Shown piece after piece: positions 1-5,292 of a stretch of DNA of 6,825 nt. Each line of letters starts with the position of its first letter. The first letter of the stretch is position 1. The notes below the pieces were generated by a model, which saw only the letters and a list, made by a program, of their open reading frames with translations, was not told the origin of the DNA and did no database searches. This stretch comes from Eubacterium sp. (GTDB lineage: Bacteria > Bacillota_A > Clostridia > Lachnospirales > Lachnospiraceae), in NCBI GenBank assembly GCA_024687845.1, contig JAILEL010000164.1, positions 1-6,825 of the forward strand, in the 5' to 3' direction. Made by a program: the position numbers and the translations under genes.

Positions 1-1
1 T

Positions 2-604
2 GATCCACAGCCGGAACGTATAGAGATGATGAAGATAAAAGATGGGGAGATGTGCAATCTGACAGCTCTTAAAATGTGTGCACATAATGGAACTCATGTT
101 GATGCTCCGTATCATTTTATCGATGGTGGAAAGACCATTGACATGGTTGATATGAGAAGGTTTGTGGGACTGGCATATGTCGCATCACACGAGGGCAATC
201 TAAAAGCCGAGGACGCCAGGAGAATTCTGGATGAGGCAAGAAAAGCAGAAGAAACAGCAGGAAAACCAATTTCTGTTTCTAATATATCGTTCGGTTCTAT
301 GAAAAATTCTGATGAGGACTACGCATACTCCAGAATTCTTGTTAAAGGAAATGCTACAGTTACTGAAGAAGCTGCTACGGTTTTTGCGGAGGCAGGGATA
401 TTTCTTTTCGGAAATGAATCTCAGACAGTTGGTCCGGAGGATGCTCCTAAAGCCGTTCATCTTATCATGCTGGGAGCACAGATAGTACTGCTTGAAGGCA
501 TCAGATTATCTGAGGTGGAGGATGGCATTTATCTGCTTAATGCTGCACCTATTAATCTGGGAGGTGCTGATGGTGCACCATGCAGGGCAATCCTTATGGA
601 GTGA
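2..604 (+). CDS. Cyclase family protein (kynurenine formamidase-like), 5' end outside window
   Basis: Metal-dependent hydrolase of the cyclase/KynB fold (PF04199 type). The reading frame is open from base 2, before the first ATG at 26, and the codons there read DPQPERIE, which resembles the conserved 'YPGDPxPxIE' stretch near the N-terminus of this family. I therefore treat it as truncated by the window edge, missing perhaps 15-20 residues. The diagnostic metal-binding motif HxGTHxDxPxH is intact (HNGTHVDAPYHF, residues 28-39 of the visible part). The C-terminal signature is also present: TVGPED, then H, then an EGIRL segment, then PINLGGADGAPCRAIL. Members hydrolyse N-formylkynurenine or related amide/ester substrates in the cytosol; the substrate cannot be told from sequence and no tryptophan-degradation neighbour is visible. 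It ends in TGA at 602-604, 89 bases before the next ATG, without an obvious terminator. Family assignment is firm; specific function is not. Confidence 0.88.
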   Translation, partial: DPQPERIEMMKIKDGEMCNLTALKMCAHNGTHVDAPYHFIDGGKTIDMVDMRRFVGLAYVASHEGNLKAEDARRILDEARKAEETAGKPISVSNISFGSMKNSDEDYAYSRILVKGNATVTEEAATVFAEAGIFLFGNESQTVGPEDAPKAVHLIMLGAQIVLLEGIRLSEVEDGIYLLNAAPINLGGADGAPCRAILME

Positions 605-640
605 AATATGTTTATATAAAGAAAGACGATAGATGATACA

Positions 641-672
641 GACTTAAGAGTTTATAGAGTTTATCTATGAAT
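641..672 (+). promoter_or_regulatory. Upstream element, copy A (diverged), before broken zinc-ribbon gene
   Basis: GACTTAAGAGT (641-651) is followed by five bases (TTATA), GAGTT (657-661) and, a few bases later, GAATA. The same order of blocks is found at 5230-5267 (+) and 3612-3647 (-), with spacers of nine and seven bases. This copy is less similar after GAGTT and has a small hairpin ATAGA-GTTTA-TCTAT across 654-668. It lies 42 bases upstream of the zinc-ribbon ATG. Role unknown: it may be an operator or a leader element. The AT-rich TATATAAAG at 613-621 could be a -10 region ahead of it, but I cannot pair it with a convincing -35. Confidence 0.5.
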
Positions 673-693
673 ATAAAAAGGTGAGGACTTATT

Positions 694-906
694 ATGAAGG
701 TTATCTGTAAATGCTGTCATAAAATGTTTGATTATGACATGTATATGGGACTTTGTCCAAAATGCGGAAGAGTATAGCGGCGTGAGAAGGGGATGTACAC
801 CGATGTAGAGAAAGATATGGTAGGAGATTTTCATCTTCATGTAGATGATGGTGGCTTAAACAGGGGAATAGCTGGTGTTGTTTATAATCAGAGGGTGAGT
901 GCATGA
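694..906 (+). pseudogene. Zinc-ribbon protein gene with in-frame TAG (paralogue of the gene at 6433)
   Basis: ATG at 694 has the ribosome site GAGGA seven to eight bases upstream. The frame encodes a zinc-ribbon start (Cys at 5, 7, 8, 21 and 24; CPKCG at 21-25), then stops at TAG 775-777 after 27 residues. Beyond the TAG the same frame stays open for 42 codons and continues the same protein as the intact copy at 6433. Over codons 1-66 (694-891) the two copies differ at about 22 of 198 bases; all differing codons but one are synonymous, and the exception is TAT (Tyr28) to TAG. Similarity ends after ...YNQ at 891; the frame then reads RVSA and stops at TGA 904-906, overlapping the next ATG (903) as ATGA. 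The intact copy instead continues into a long Arg/Ser/Glu linker. It could be a recent nonsense mutation, a 27-aa zinc-ribbon microprotein, readthrough, or a sequencing error. Confidence 0.75.
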
Positions 907-1589
907 TGAACAGATCAAAAACTGCTTACAAGGTGAACAATTCAAGAGCCGCGTTTGAGCAGAGCTACAAGTTCGATGGAACGGATACTGATTTGGCAGG
1001 AATCTATTCGCTGGCAAATGTAAGGAGCAGGCTTGAAAGATACGTTACCAAATCAAATAAAACCTCAGAATCGATGTCTGAGCTTCTAAATAACAAGATG
1101 AGCTATTCAGTGCTGAAGAATTCTGCATGGCTCAGGATAAAGGGTGATTATGTCTATATTACTCAGGGGTCGCAGTATCAGACAGGTGATTATGGTTATA
1201 AGGAATATTCAGATTCATGGGTTGATGGAAGATACGTAAATTCAAATTGTGTCTTCAAGAGAGGTGACAGATTCTCCGATTATCCTCATGCAACTATAGT
1301 TCTAAGAAATAAATCCTATGTGAATATCACGGGACGAAAGGTAACCGGTGATCTGACCTATAAATATGATGAGTCCAGCGGAAACTGGAAATCTGATGAC
1401 TATACGATCACATCATATTCTGCAACAATCAGCTACCTCCAGTCACTTAAGGAGGGCGAAGAGCTTCCGGAGGAATTCATTCTTACACCGGCGGAGGTTG
1501 CAAAACTGGGCGTGGACAAGAATACAAATACTAATCCGGAGCATGGCTTTATCTTCGATGGAACCGTGACACCGGGAACCGCATTCTAA
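903..1589 (+). CDS. Unrecognised 228-aa protein downstream of the broken zinc-ribbon gene
   Basis: I do not recognise this family. The protein has no signal peptide, no convincing transmembrane helix and only one cysteine (in VNSNCVFK, about residue 117). It is rich in Tyr, Ser, Asn and Asp. It opens with a helical-looking part (ANVRSRLERYVTKSNK..., about 39-70) and continues as alternating polar/hydrophobic segments with many aromatic residues (about 75-175), suggesting a beta-rich domain, then an acidic stretch (KEGEELPEEF) and a short tail. The start is ATGATG at 903-908; AGGGTGAG just upstream (892-899) is a usable ribosome site. In this frame the sequence is open only back to a TAA at 885, close to where similarity to the second zinc-ribbon copy ends (891), so the annotated start could be a truncation product of a longer ancestral protein. 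It ends before the terminator at 1647. The gene is likely real given length and coding character; its role is unknown. Confidence 0.7.
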   Translation: MMNRSKTAYKVNNSRAAFEQSYKFDGTDTDLAGIYSLANVRSRLERYVTKSNKTSESMSELLNNKMSYSVLKNSAWLRIKGDYVYITQGSQYQTGDYGYKEYSDSWVDGRYVNSNCVFKRGDRFSDYPHATIVLRNKSYVNITGRKVTGDLTYKYDESSGNWKSDDYTITSYSATISYLQSLKEGEELPEEFILTPAEVAKLGVDKNTNTNPEHGFIFDGTVTPGTAF

Positions 1590-1646
1590 GAGGAATAAGA
1601 GCTGCTATAGCAATGTGGTTCTGACAATATAAGGGATAAAAAAAGT

Positions 1647-1696
1647 AAAAGACACTCCACCATCAAATGTTTCATTTGAACCAGGAGTGTCTTTTT
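1647..1696. terminator. Bidirectional intrinsic terminator between convergent genes
   Basis: Outer stem AAAAGACACTCC (1647-1658) pairs perfectly with GGAGTGTCTTTT (1684-1695). An inner perfect stem, TCAAATG (1663-1669) with CATTTGA (1673-1679), closes on a TTT loop. ACCA lies unpaired on each side between the stems. The right arm runs into Ts and the left arm is preceded by an A-run (1638-1645), so it can end transcripts from both the + gene at 903 and the - gene at 1723. Confidence 0.92.
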
Positions 1697-1722
1697 GTTT
1701 TCATACATGTTGGGACACGATT

Positions 1723-3426
1723 TTATTTAACTGTAATCTTTATAGTCTTAGTAGTCTTTTTGTATTTTCCCTTTGCGGCTACTGTAACCTGAACCTTATA
1801 AACTCCCTTAGGAGCGCCCTTCTTAACCGTTACGGTTCCCTTTGTCGAAACCTTGACATATGCTGACTTACCGGAGAGAACCTTGTATGTTACCTTTCCT
1901 CCGTTGCTTTTCTTGATAACTGAATATGTCAGATTCTGTGTTTTAAGCTTGGCATATGGAAGAGTCTTGTCTGTTTTCTGGAAAACAACATCGTAGGTTG
2001 CTTCCTTGATAGTTCCGATATTACCCTTTTTATATTTCTTATTTCCGACTGTAAGAGTATATCCGTTATAATCGATCATTCCGCTGCCGCTGATTGATGT
2101 AACCTTGCAGTTTCCGGTTAGCTTCCACACCGCCTTTCCACCAGACATCACAACCTTTACATTTCCGAGAGAAGAGGAAACCGTGCTACCCTTATCATTC
2201 GTTATACTTCCACTTGTTTTTCCGGTAAATGTAGTTGCACCTGCAAGCTTAAGAGTAAGCTGTGAATCACTGCCCACAAGAATATTTCCATTCAGAGTCT
2301 GATTCTTTGCAGTGAGAGTAGCGATATTTGATGCACCGCTCCAGCCATCTGAGCAAACAGAGATGAGTACATTTTTGCTGTCAGTATTCTTTATGTTTAC
2401 ATTATTCAGAGCTATCTTGGCATTTGTATTCGTAACGTGGAATACAGCACCCTTATTACTGATTATCGAGCCATTAGTCATCTTGAAGCTTGAAGTTCCA
2501 GTTGCAGCGTCGCCGGATTGTGACTGATAAATCATGATAGTATCGTAAAATGTTGCATTTCCATTTAATGCATTGTTTGTAGCAGTCAGTTTACAGTTAT
2601 TCAGAGTTACTGAATTCTTGCCTTCGATTACAACTCCCTCAGATTTTTTAGATACGAGAGTTGCGTCACTGACCGTTATATCAGCAGTAGAATAAATAGC
2701 AGGTGAACCCTGACCGGTAGAAGTGTAGGTTCCGTTTGTAACTGTAACGGTTCCACCGCCTCTGTCAGTTCTTATGGGAGCCGAGGACTGACCACTTGTA
2801 TTTATTGTCAGATTCGTTGCGATGGTCTTGCCGCCGCCGGTTGTCATGATACCACCTGCATTATCACCGGTAGTAGTTATCTTGGTATTGGTGATTTTTA
2901 CCGTAGTCCCATCGCCTGCTGCACCATTTTGTCCGCCGTTTCCACCATATGAAAAGACGCCGTTAGCACCCCGTGCAGTTGCCTTTACGGTACCACCTGT
3001 TATTTCAGTTACACCGCCTCCTTTAGCCATGATTGCTGAATTAATACCATAGAAGTTACAGCTGTCACCACCGCTGGAATTTCCGGACTTCGTTACAGTC
3101 GGATTCGTGATTTTTACACTCGAAGAAGTATTGATCAGAACCGAATTCTGGTCAGCAGTAGTAGAAGAATACTTAGGTGAAGAGGCTTTAGTAGAACTCG
3201 TAATTTCAGTAGCACCTGTCCAGGATACATTACTGCTTGAACTACCACCTGGCATGCCACCATCAGGAGAGTTGCCATCAGGTGGAGCACCCGGTTCATC
3301 AGCATATACATATGATATATCATTTCCCAAAACACTACCTGTACCTGCTGGAATCCCACCTGTCACAAGCCCTGCCATCATAATAGACGAGAGGGAAATG
3401 GCAATAAATTTTTTAGCTTTTAACAT
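1723..3426 (-). CDS. Secreted beta-helix surface protein with C-terminal Ig-like domain
   Basis: A 567-aa exported protein. The start is taken as ATG at 3426, not the further-upstream ATG at 3540, because AGGAAGG lies seven bases before it and the product then begins with a classical signal peptide: MLKAKK, a hydrophobic core, and a likely cleavage after VYA (about residue 42). A Pro/Gly-rich spacer follows (APPDGNSPDGGMPGG, 47-61). Residues about 66-460 are repetitive Ser/Thr/Asn/Gly-rich strands of the type VKITN..., VTVTNGTYTSTG, VTLNNCKLTATNN, ALNNVNIKNT, spaced by roughly 20-25 residues, as in right-handed parallel beta-helix proteins. The C-terminus (about 485-567) is a lysine-rich Ig-like domain (KVLSGKSAYVKVSTKGTVTVKKGAPKG...). 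No LPxTG motif or C-terminal membrane anchor is present, so attachment to the cell, if any, is non-covalent. Possible adhesin or glycan-binding protein; no catalytic motif seen. It has its own promoter and an upstream element shared with the kinase. Confidence 0.85.
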   Translation of the reverse strand: MLKAKKFIAISLSSIMMAGLVTGGIPAGTGSVLGNDISYVYADEPGAPPDGNSPDGGMPGGSSSSNVSWTGATEITSSTKASSPKYSSTTADQNSVLINTSSSVKITNPTVTKSGNSSGGDSCNFYGINSAIMAKGGGVTEITGGTVKATARGANGVFSYGGNGGQNGAAGDGTTVKITNTKITTTGDNAGGIMTTGGGKTIATNLTINTSGQSSAPIRTDRGGGTVTVTNGTYTSTGQGSPAIYSTADITVSDATLVSKKSEGVVIEGKNSVTLNNCKLTATNNALNGNATFYDTIMIYQSQSGDAATGTSSFKMTNGSIISNKGAVFHVTNTNAKIALNNVNIKNTDSKNVLISVCSDGWSGASNIATLTAKNQTLNGNILVGSDSQLTLKLAGATTFTGKTSGSITNDKGSTVSSSLGNVKVVMSGGKAVWKLTGNCKVTSISGSGMIDYNGYTLTVGNKKYKKGNIGTIKEATYDVVFQKTDKTLPYAKLKTQNLTYSVIKKSNGGKVTYKVLSGKSAYVKVSTKGTVTVKKGAPKGVYKVQVTVAAKGKYKKTTKTIKITVK

Positions 3427-3538
3427 TGCATCGCCTTCCTTTCTTAATAGAATATAGTTCCTGTGAAAAAATTTTTTAAATGAGCGTTTTGTATCATACA
3501 TTTGTTTCAGGCTCACAAAAAACCTTTTTACAAAATTC
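3427..3538 (-). promoter_or_regulatory. Probable 5' untranslated leader of the beta-helix gene
   Basis: If transcription begins about seven bases after the extended -10 at 3539-3547, the mRNA carries a leader of roughly 105 bases before ATG 3426. It contains the ribosome site AGGAAGG (about 3433-3440) and a possible stem: TGAGC (3481-3485) with GCTCA (3511-3515), extended by A/T runs, around a small palindrome TGTATCATACA (3490-3500). Reading from ATG 3540 would add 38 residues ahead of the signal peptide, which is unlikely. Confidence 0.4.
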
Positions 3539-3547
3539 ATTATATCA
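3539..3547 (-). promoter_or_regulatory. Extended -10 promoter element for the beta-helix gene
   Basis: On the - strand the bases read TGATATAAT, which is a perfect TATAAT with the TGn extension used by sigma-A promoters lacking a good -35. No clear TTGACA sits 16-18 bases upstream. It is located 113 bases before the preferred start codon at 3426. Confidence 0.5.
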
Positions 3548-3611
3548 TGTTTACTTTAAATGTACCTTAACGTTTTTGAATTATTTTCACTTGCATTTTA
3601 ATTAGTCGTTA

Positions 3612-3647
3612 CTATTCACGGTTAACTCAAAAAACACTCTTAAGTCC
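3612..3647 (-). promoter_or_regulatory. Upstream element, copy B, oriented toward the beta-helix gene
   Basis: Read on -, the 36 bases consist of GGACTTAAGAGTG, six Ts, GAGTTAACCG and TGAATAG. The copy at 5230-5267 on + is the same except for two extra Ts in the T-run and one G/T substitution. It lies 65 bases upstream of the extended -10 and directly after the long hairpin (3648-3700) in the - direction. Function is not known; it may be a protein-binding site or a recombination site. Confidence 0.6.
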
Positions 3648-3700
3648 ACATCGCATAAAGCTTATTCTTATGCAAGCATAAATAAGCTTATATGCGATGT
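3648..3700. repeat. Long inverted repeat (hairpin/cruciform), arms of 25-26 bases
   Basis: The left arm 3648-3673 (ACATCGCATA, AAGCTTATT, CTTATGC) pairs with the right arm 3676-3700 (GCATAAATAAGCTTA, TATGCGATGT) around a two-base AA loop. There are only two one-base slippages in the stem. It abuts copy B of the upstream element. It is not followed directly by a T-run on either strand, so it is a poor intrinsic terminator. A smaller perfect hairpin, TGCTGC-TTAC-GCAGCA, lies next to it at 3706-3721. Confidence 0.8.
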
Positions 3701-3705
3701 TCTAT

Positions 3706-3721
3706 TGCTGCTTACGCAGCA
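3706..3721. repeat. Short perfect hairpin next to the long inverted repeat
   Basis: TGCTGC (3706-3711) pairs with GCAGCA (3716-3721) around TTAC. It is one of the few GC-rich spots in this AT-rich spacer. No T-run follows on +. Role unknown. Confidence 0.6.
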
Positions 3722-3739
3722 CCGCAGAATTCATTCCTA

Positions 3740-3773
3740 TTTTTATAGATTACAATTTTTTATAGATAACAAT
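3740..3773. repeat. Tandem 17-base direct repeat (two units)
   Basis: TTTTTATAGATTACAAT (3740-3756) is followed immediately by TTTTTATAGATAACAAT (3757-3773), with one mismatch. Each unit includes a -10-like TATAGAT. It may be a duplicated binding site or promoter part for the + gene at 3915, or simple AT-rich slippage. Confidence 0.6.
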
Positions 3774-3789
3774 CAATTTCGGGTTAATT

Positions 3790-3818
3790 GTATGCAACGT
3801 GCATACCAATGTTGCAAC
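3790..3818. promoter_or_regulatory. Paired palindromes, candidate operator upstream of the DUF5067 gene
   Basis: GTATGCA-ACG-TGCATAC (3790-3806) is a perfect 7-base inverted repeat. Four bases later GTTGCAAC (3811-3818) is a perfect 8-base palindrome. Both carry a TGCA core, and their centres are about 17 bases apart. This size and spacing resemble a regulator's binding site. A possible -35, CTGACA, follows at 3835-3840, with a weak AATAAT -10 at 3856-3861. Confidence 0.35.
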
Positions 3819-3914
3819 ATAATTTTTTAAAATACTGACAGATGGCTACATCAGCAATAATCAAATTTTATAAAAAAACTTAAAAAATGCAAAAAAAGAA
3901 GAGGAGAATGTAAA

Positions 3915-4673
3915 ATGAATGAAAACAAGAATTCTGTGCTGGGAATACTGGCACTGATATTTTCTGTACTTGGATGTACATTTCTGATCGGTGTTATTCT
4001 GGCGATTATCGATCTAACGAAAAATGACGGTAGAAAGAAGGCGCTTTCCATTATAGCACTGGTCATTTCCGGAATCTGGCTTATTGTAGGACTGGTAGGC
4101 GGCGCGAGCCGAAAGAAGAATACTGCTGATAATCAGACTGTTACCACAGAATCAGCTTCGGATGATACGGCTTCATCTGATGAATCAAATGATTCTGGTA
4201 ATGAAGTGGCTTCCTCGGATGAAAATGATGTTTCAGCGGACGAAAAAACTACAGCTTCAGAATACTATTTCAGAGATAATGAGGTTGTTGTGAGCGACTA
4301 TACAATCAAGATTACCGATTATAAGGTGATTCCTGTCGGCGAGGCTGGAAATGAATATGGAAAGAATCCTGTAATTGCATTCTGGTATGACACGACCAAT
4401 ACATCTGGTAAGGAAATCGATCCAATGTCAGCATGGATATATATAATGGAAGCTGTTCAGGATAATAATCCAAATGCAGTAAATAAGCTTGAGGTAGGAT
4501 TGCTTCCTGATAGTCAGTATTCAGAATCTCAGCTTGAGAAGATTAAGCAGGGCGGAACAGTTTCAAATGCAATTGCATATGAACTTACTGACCTGGAGAC
4601 TCCGGTTGAACTTACGGCAAGAAATGGTCTGCTTGGAGATGAACTTGGAACAATGACATTTGAAATTAAATAG
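3915..4673 (+). CDS. Membrane protein with two TM helices and an extracellular DUF5067 domain
   Basis: A 252-aa protein. Two N-terminal transmembrane helices (about 8-32 and 42-64), separated by a short charged loop KNDGRKK, resemble the DUF4190-type membrane hairpin. A low-complexity acidic Ser/Thr/Asp/Glu linker (about 70-115) leads to a C-terminal domain (about 117-252) with the hallmarks of DUF5067: an 'IKITDYKVI.VGE.GNEYGKNPVIAFWYDTTN' core split here as IKITDYKVIP and NPVIAFWYDTTN, then AVQDNNPNAVNKL, LEKIKQGGTVSNAIAYEL and a closing GTMTFEIK. Domains of this kind lie outside the membrane in Firmicutes and share the Ig-like fold of telokin-type proteins; the function is not established. 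The start is supported by GAGGAG at 3901-3906, eight bases upstream. The gene is monocistronic, ending at a terminator shared with the convergent XRE gene. Confidence 0.85.
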   Translation: MNENKNSVLGILALIFSVLGCTFLIGVILAIIDLTKNDGRKKALSIIALVISGIWLIVGLVGGASRKKNTADNQTVTTESASDDTASSDESNDSGNEVASSDENDVSADEKTTASEYYFRDNEVVVSDYTIKITDYKVIPVGEAGNEYGKNPVIAFWYDTTNTSGKEIDPMSAWIYIMEAVQDNNPNAVNKLEVGLLPDSQYSESQLEKIKQGGTVSNAIAYELTDLETPVELTARNGLLGDELGTMTFEIK

Positions 4674-4692
4674 TTTAATTGTCATAAAATAT

Positions 4693-4748
4693 AAAAGAAG
4701 CTGTCCCTGGAAAGGAAAATTTCATTCACCAAGGATAGCTTCTTTTTT
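4693..4748. terminator. Bidirectional terminator overlapping the end of the XRE gene
   Basis: Left arm 4693-4710 (AAAAGAAGCTGTCCCTGG) pairs with right arm 4729-4746 (CCAAGGATAGCTTCTTTT), with one G-T wobble and one mismatch. The T-run 4743-4748 ends + transcripts of the gene at 3915. The right arm is also the last codons of the - XRE gene (EAILG), so in the - direction the hairpin begins inside the coding sequence and ends in TTTTATATTTTA. Confidence 0.85.
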
Positions 4749-5150
4749 GCTGTAGAGAAGTTCATTTGTTTCCTGTACGGAGAAACCACGATTTATTGAA
4801 AAAATGATGATGGAATCACGCTGATCTTTTGGATACAGAATCCCGAGTTTTAGAATTTCAAGAAATCTGATTGTTTCTGGTAGATTAAAATGTGCCGCAA
4901 TACATAGTGCAATGGCATTATCTCTTCCGGGTCTTCTGGTACCATTTAATATCTGGTAGCAGTAAGTGCGGCTGATACCACTTTCGTGAGCAAGTTCATT
5001 TTTGGAAACACCATGTTGTTCCCGGATGCTTTCAAAATAATCCTGATAATGGATATCTTTATATTTCTCAATGTCTTCAAGATAGATATCGAGATTTTCA
5101 TTTGTCTGGGTGTCGTTTAATACTTCCATCAAATCATTTGTTGTATTCAT
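4722..5150 (-). CDS. XRE-family helix-turn-helix transcriptional regulator
   Basis: A 142-aa cytosolic DNA-binding protein. An N-terminal polar extension (1-35) precedes a Cro/C1-type HTH domain at about 38-98, which includes VSKNELAHESGISRTYCYQI; the recognition helix is around ISRTYCYQILNG (59-70), followed by the TRRPGRD turn typical of XRE proteins. The rest (about 99-142, LGILYPKDQRDSIIIFSIN..., SVQETNELLY) is a helical tail, probably for dimerisation or a partner contact; it has no recognised ligand-binding signature. Its start at 5150 has GGAG seven bases upstream. It is divergent from the Ser/Thr kinase across a 142-base gap that also holds copy C of the upstream element, so control of the kinase operon is a reasonable inference. 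To my knowledge similar XRE proteins often sit beside short kinases in Lachnospiraceae. Family call is firm; target is inferred. Confidence 0.87.
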   Translation of the reverse strand: MNTTNDLMEVLNDTQTNENLDIYLEDIEKYKDIHYQDYFESIREQHGVSKNELAHESGISRTYCYQILNGTRRPGRDNAIALCIAAHFNLPETIRFLEILKLGILYPKDQRDSIIIFSINRGFSVQETNELLYSKKEAILGE

Positions 5151-5292
5151 TATTCTGCTCCATTATAATTTACATATAGATTTTTATAATGAAAGATTAG
5201 CATATTTAATATATAAAGTAAACTGGTACGGACTTAAGAGTGTTTTTTTTGAGTTAACCGGGAATAGACATAAAAATTTCAGAGGATGAAAA
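5151..5292. promoter_or_regulatory. Divergent promoter region between XRE regulator and kinase
   Basis: This very AT-rich 142-base gap holds several TATAAT-like hexamers on + (5164-5169, 5185-5190) and TATATAAAG at about 5210-5218, which could serve as a -10 for the kinase transcript with a leader of some 70 bases. On - the region supplies the XRE promoter, but I could not choose a unique -35/-10 pair. The kinase ribosome site AGAGGA is at 5281-5286. Confidence 0.45.
5230..5267 (+). promoter_or_regulatory. Upstream element, copy C, oriented toward the kinase
   Basis: GGACTTAAGAGTG, eight Ts, GAGTTAACCG and GGAATAG, ending 25 bases before the kinase ATG. Copy B (3612-3647, opposite strand) differs by one substitution and a T-run two bases shorter. 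Because it lies so close to the ribosome site, it is probably within or at the edge of the 5' leader, and not a standard -35/-10 pair. A TTGAGT-16-TAAAAA pairing (5249-5276) is possible but would put the start point on the ribosome site. Confidence 0.6.

Noticed and set aside
701..904. 67-aa reading frame on the - strand over the broken zinc-ribbon gene
   Set aside because: Synonymous-only divergence between the two copies shows that selection acts on the + frame; no ribosome site is evident.
1723..1960. Sortase-type cell-wall anchoring of the beta-helix protein
   Set aside because: The C-terminus ends in an Ig-like domain (TIKITVK) with no LPxTG, hydrophobic helix or charged tail.
2105..3457. 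Several + strand frames opposite the beta-helix gene
   Set aside because: They lack ribosome sites and have odd Pro/Val/Leu-rich compositions produced by reading the complement of Gly/Thr/Asn codons.
3427..3540. ATG at 3540 as the start of the beta-helix protein (38 extra residues)
   Set aside because: ATG 3426 has a near-perfect ribosome site and begins a normal signal peptide; the extra stretch is AT-rich, overlaps an extended -10 element and would bury the signal peptide.
3648..3700. Long hairpin as an intrinsic terminator
   Set aside because: There is no T-run directly after the stem on either strand; the nearest one on - is 13 bases away inside the shared element, and no gene ends nearby.
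3612..5267. A transposon bounded by the 36/38-base inverted repeats
   Set aside because: No transposase lies inside, the flanks (TTAGTCGTTA and ACATAAAAAT) show no target duplication, and a third diverged copy at 641 stands alone upstream of a gene.
5249..5276. TTGAGT-16-TAAAAA as the kinase promoter
   Set aside because: It would start transcription at about the ribosome site, and the equivalent spacing is not kept in the copy at 641.
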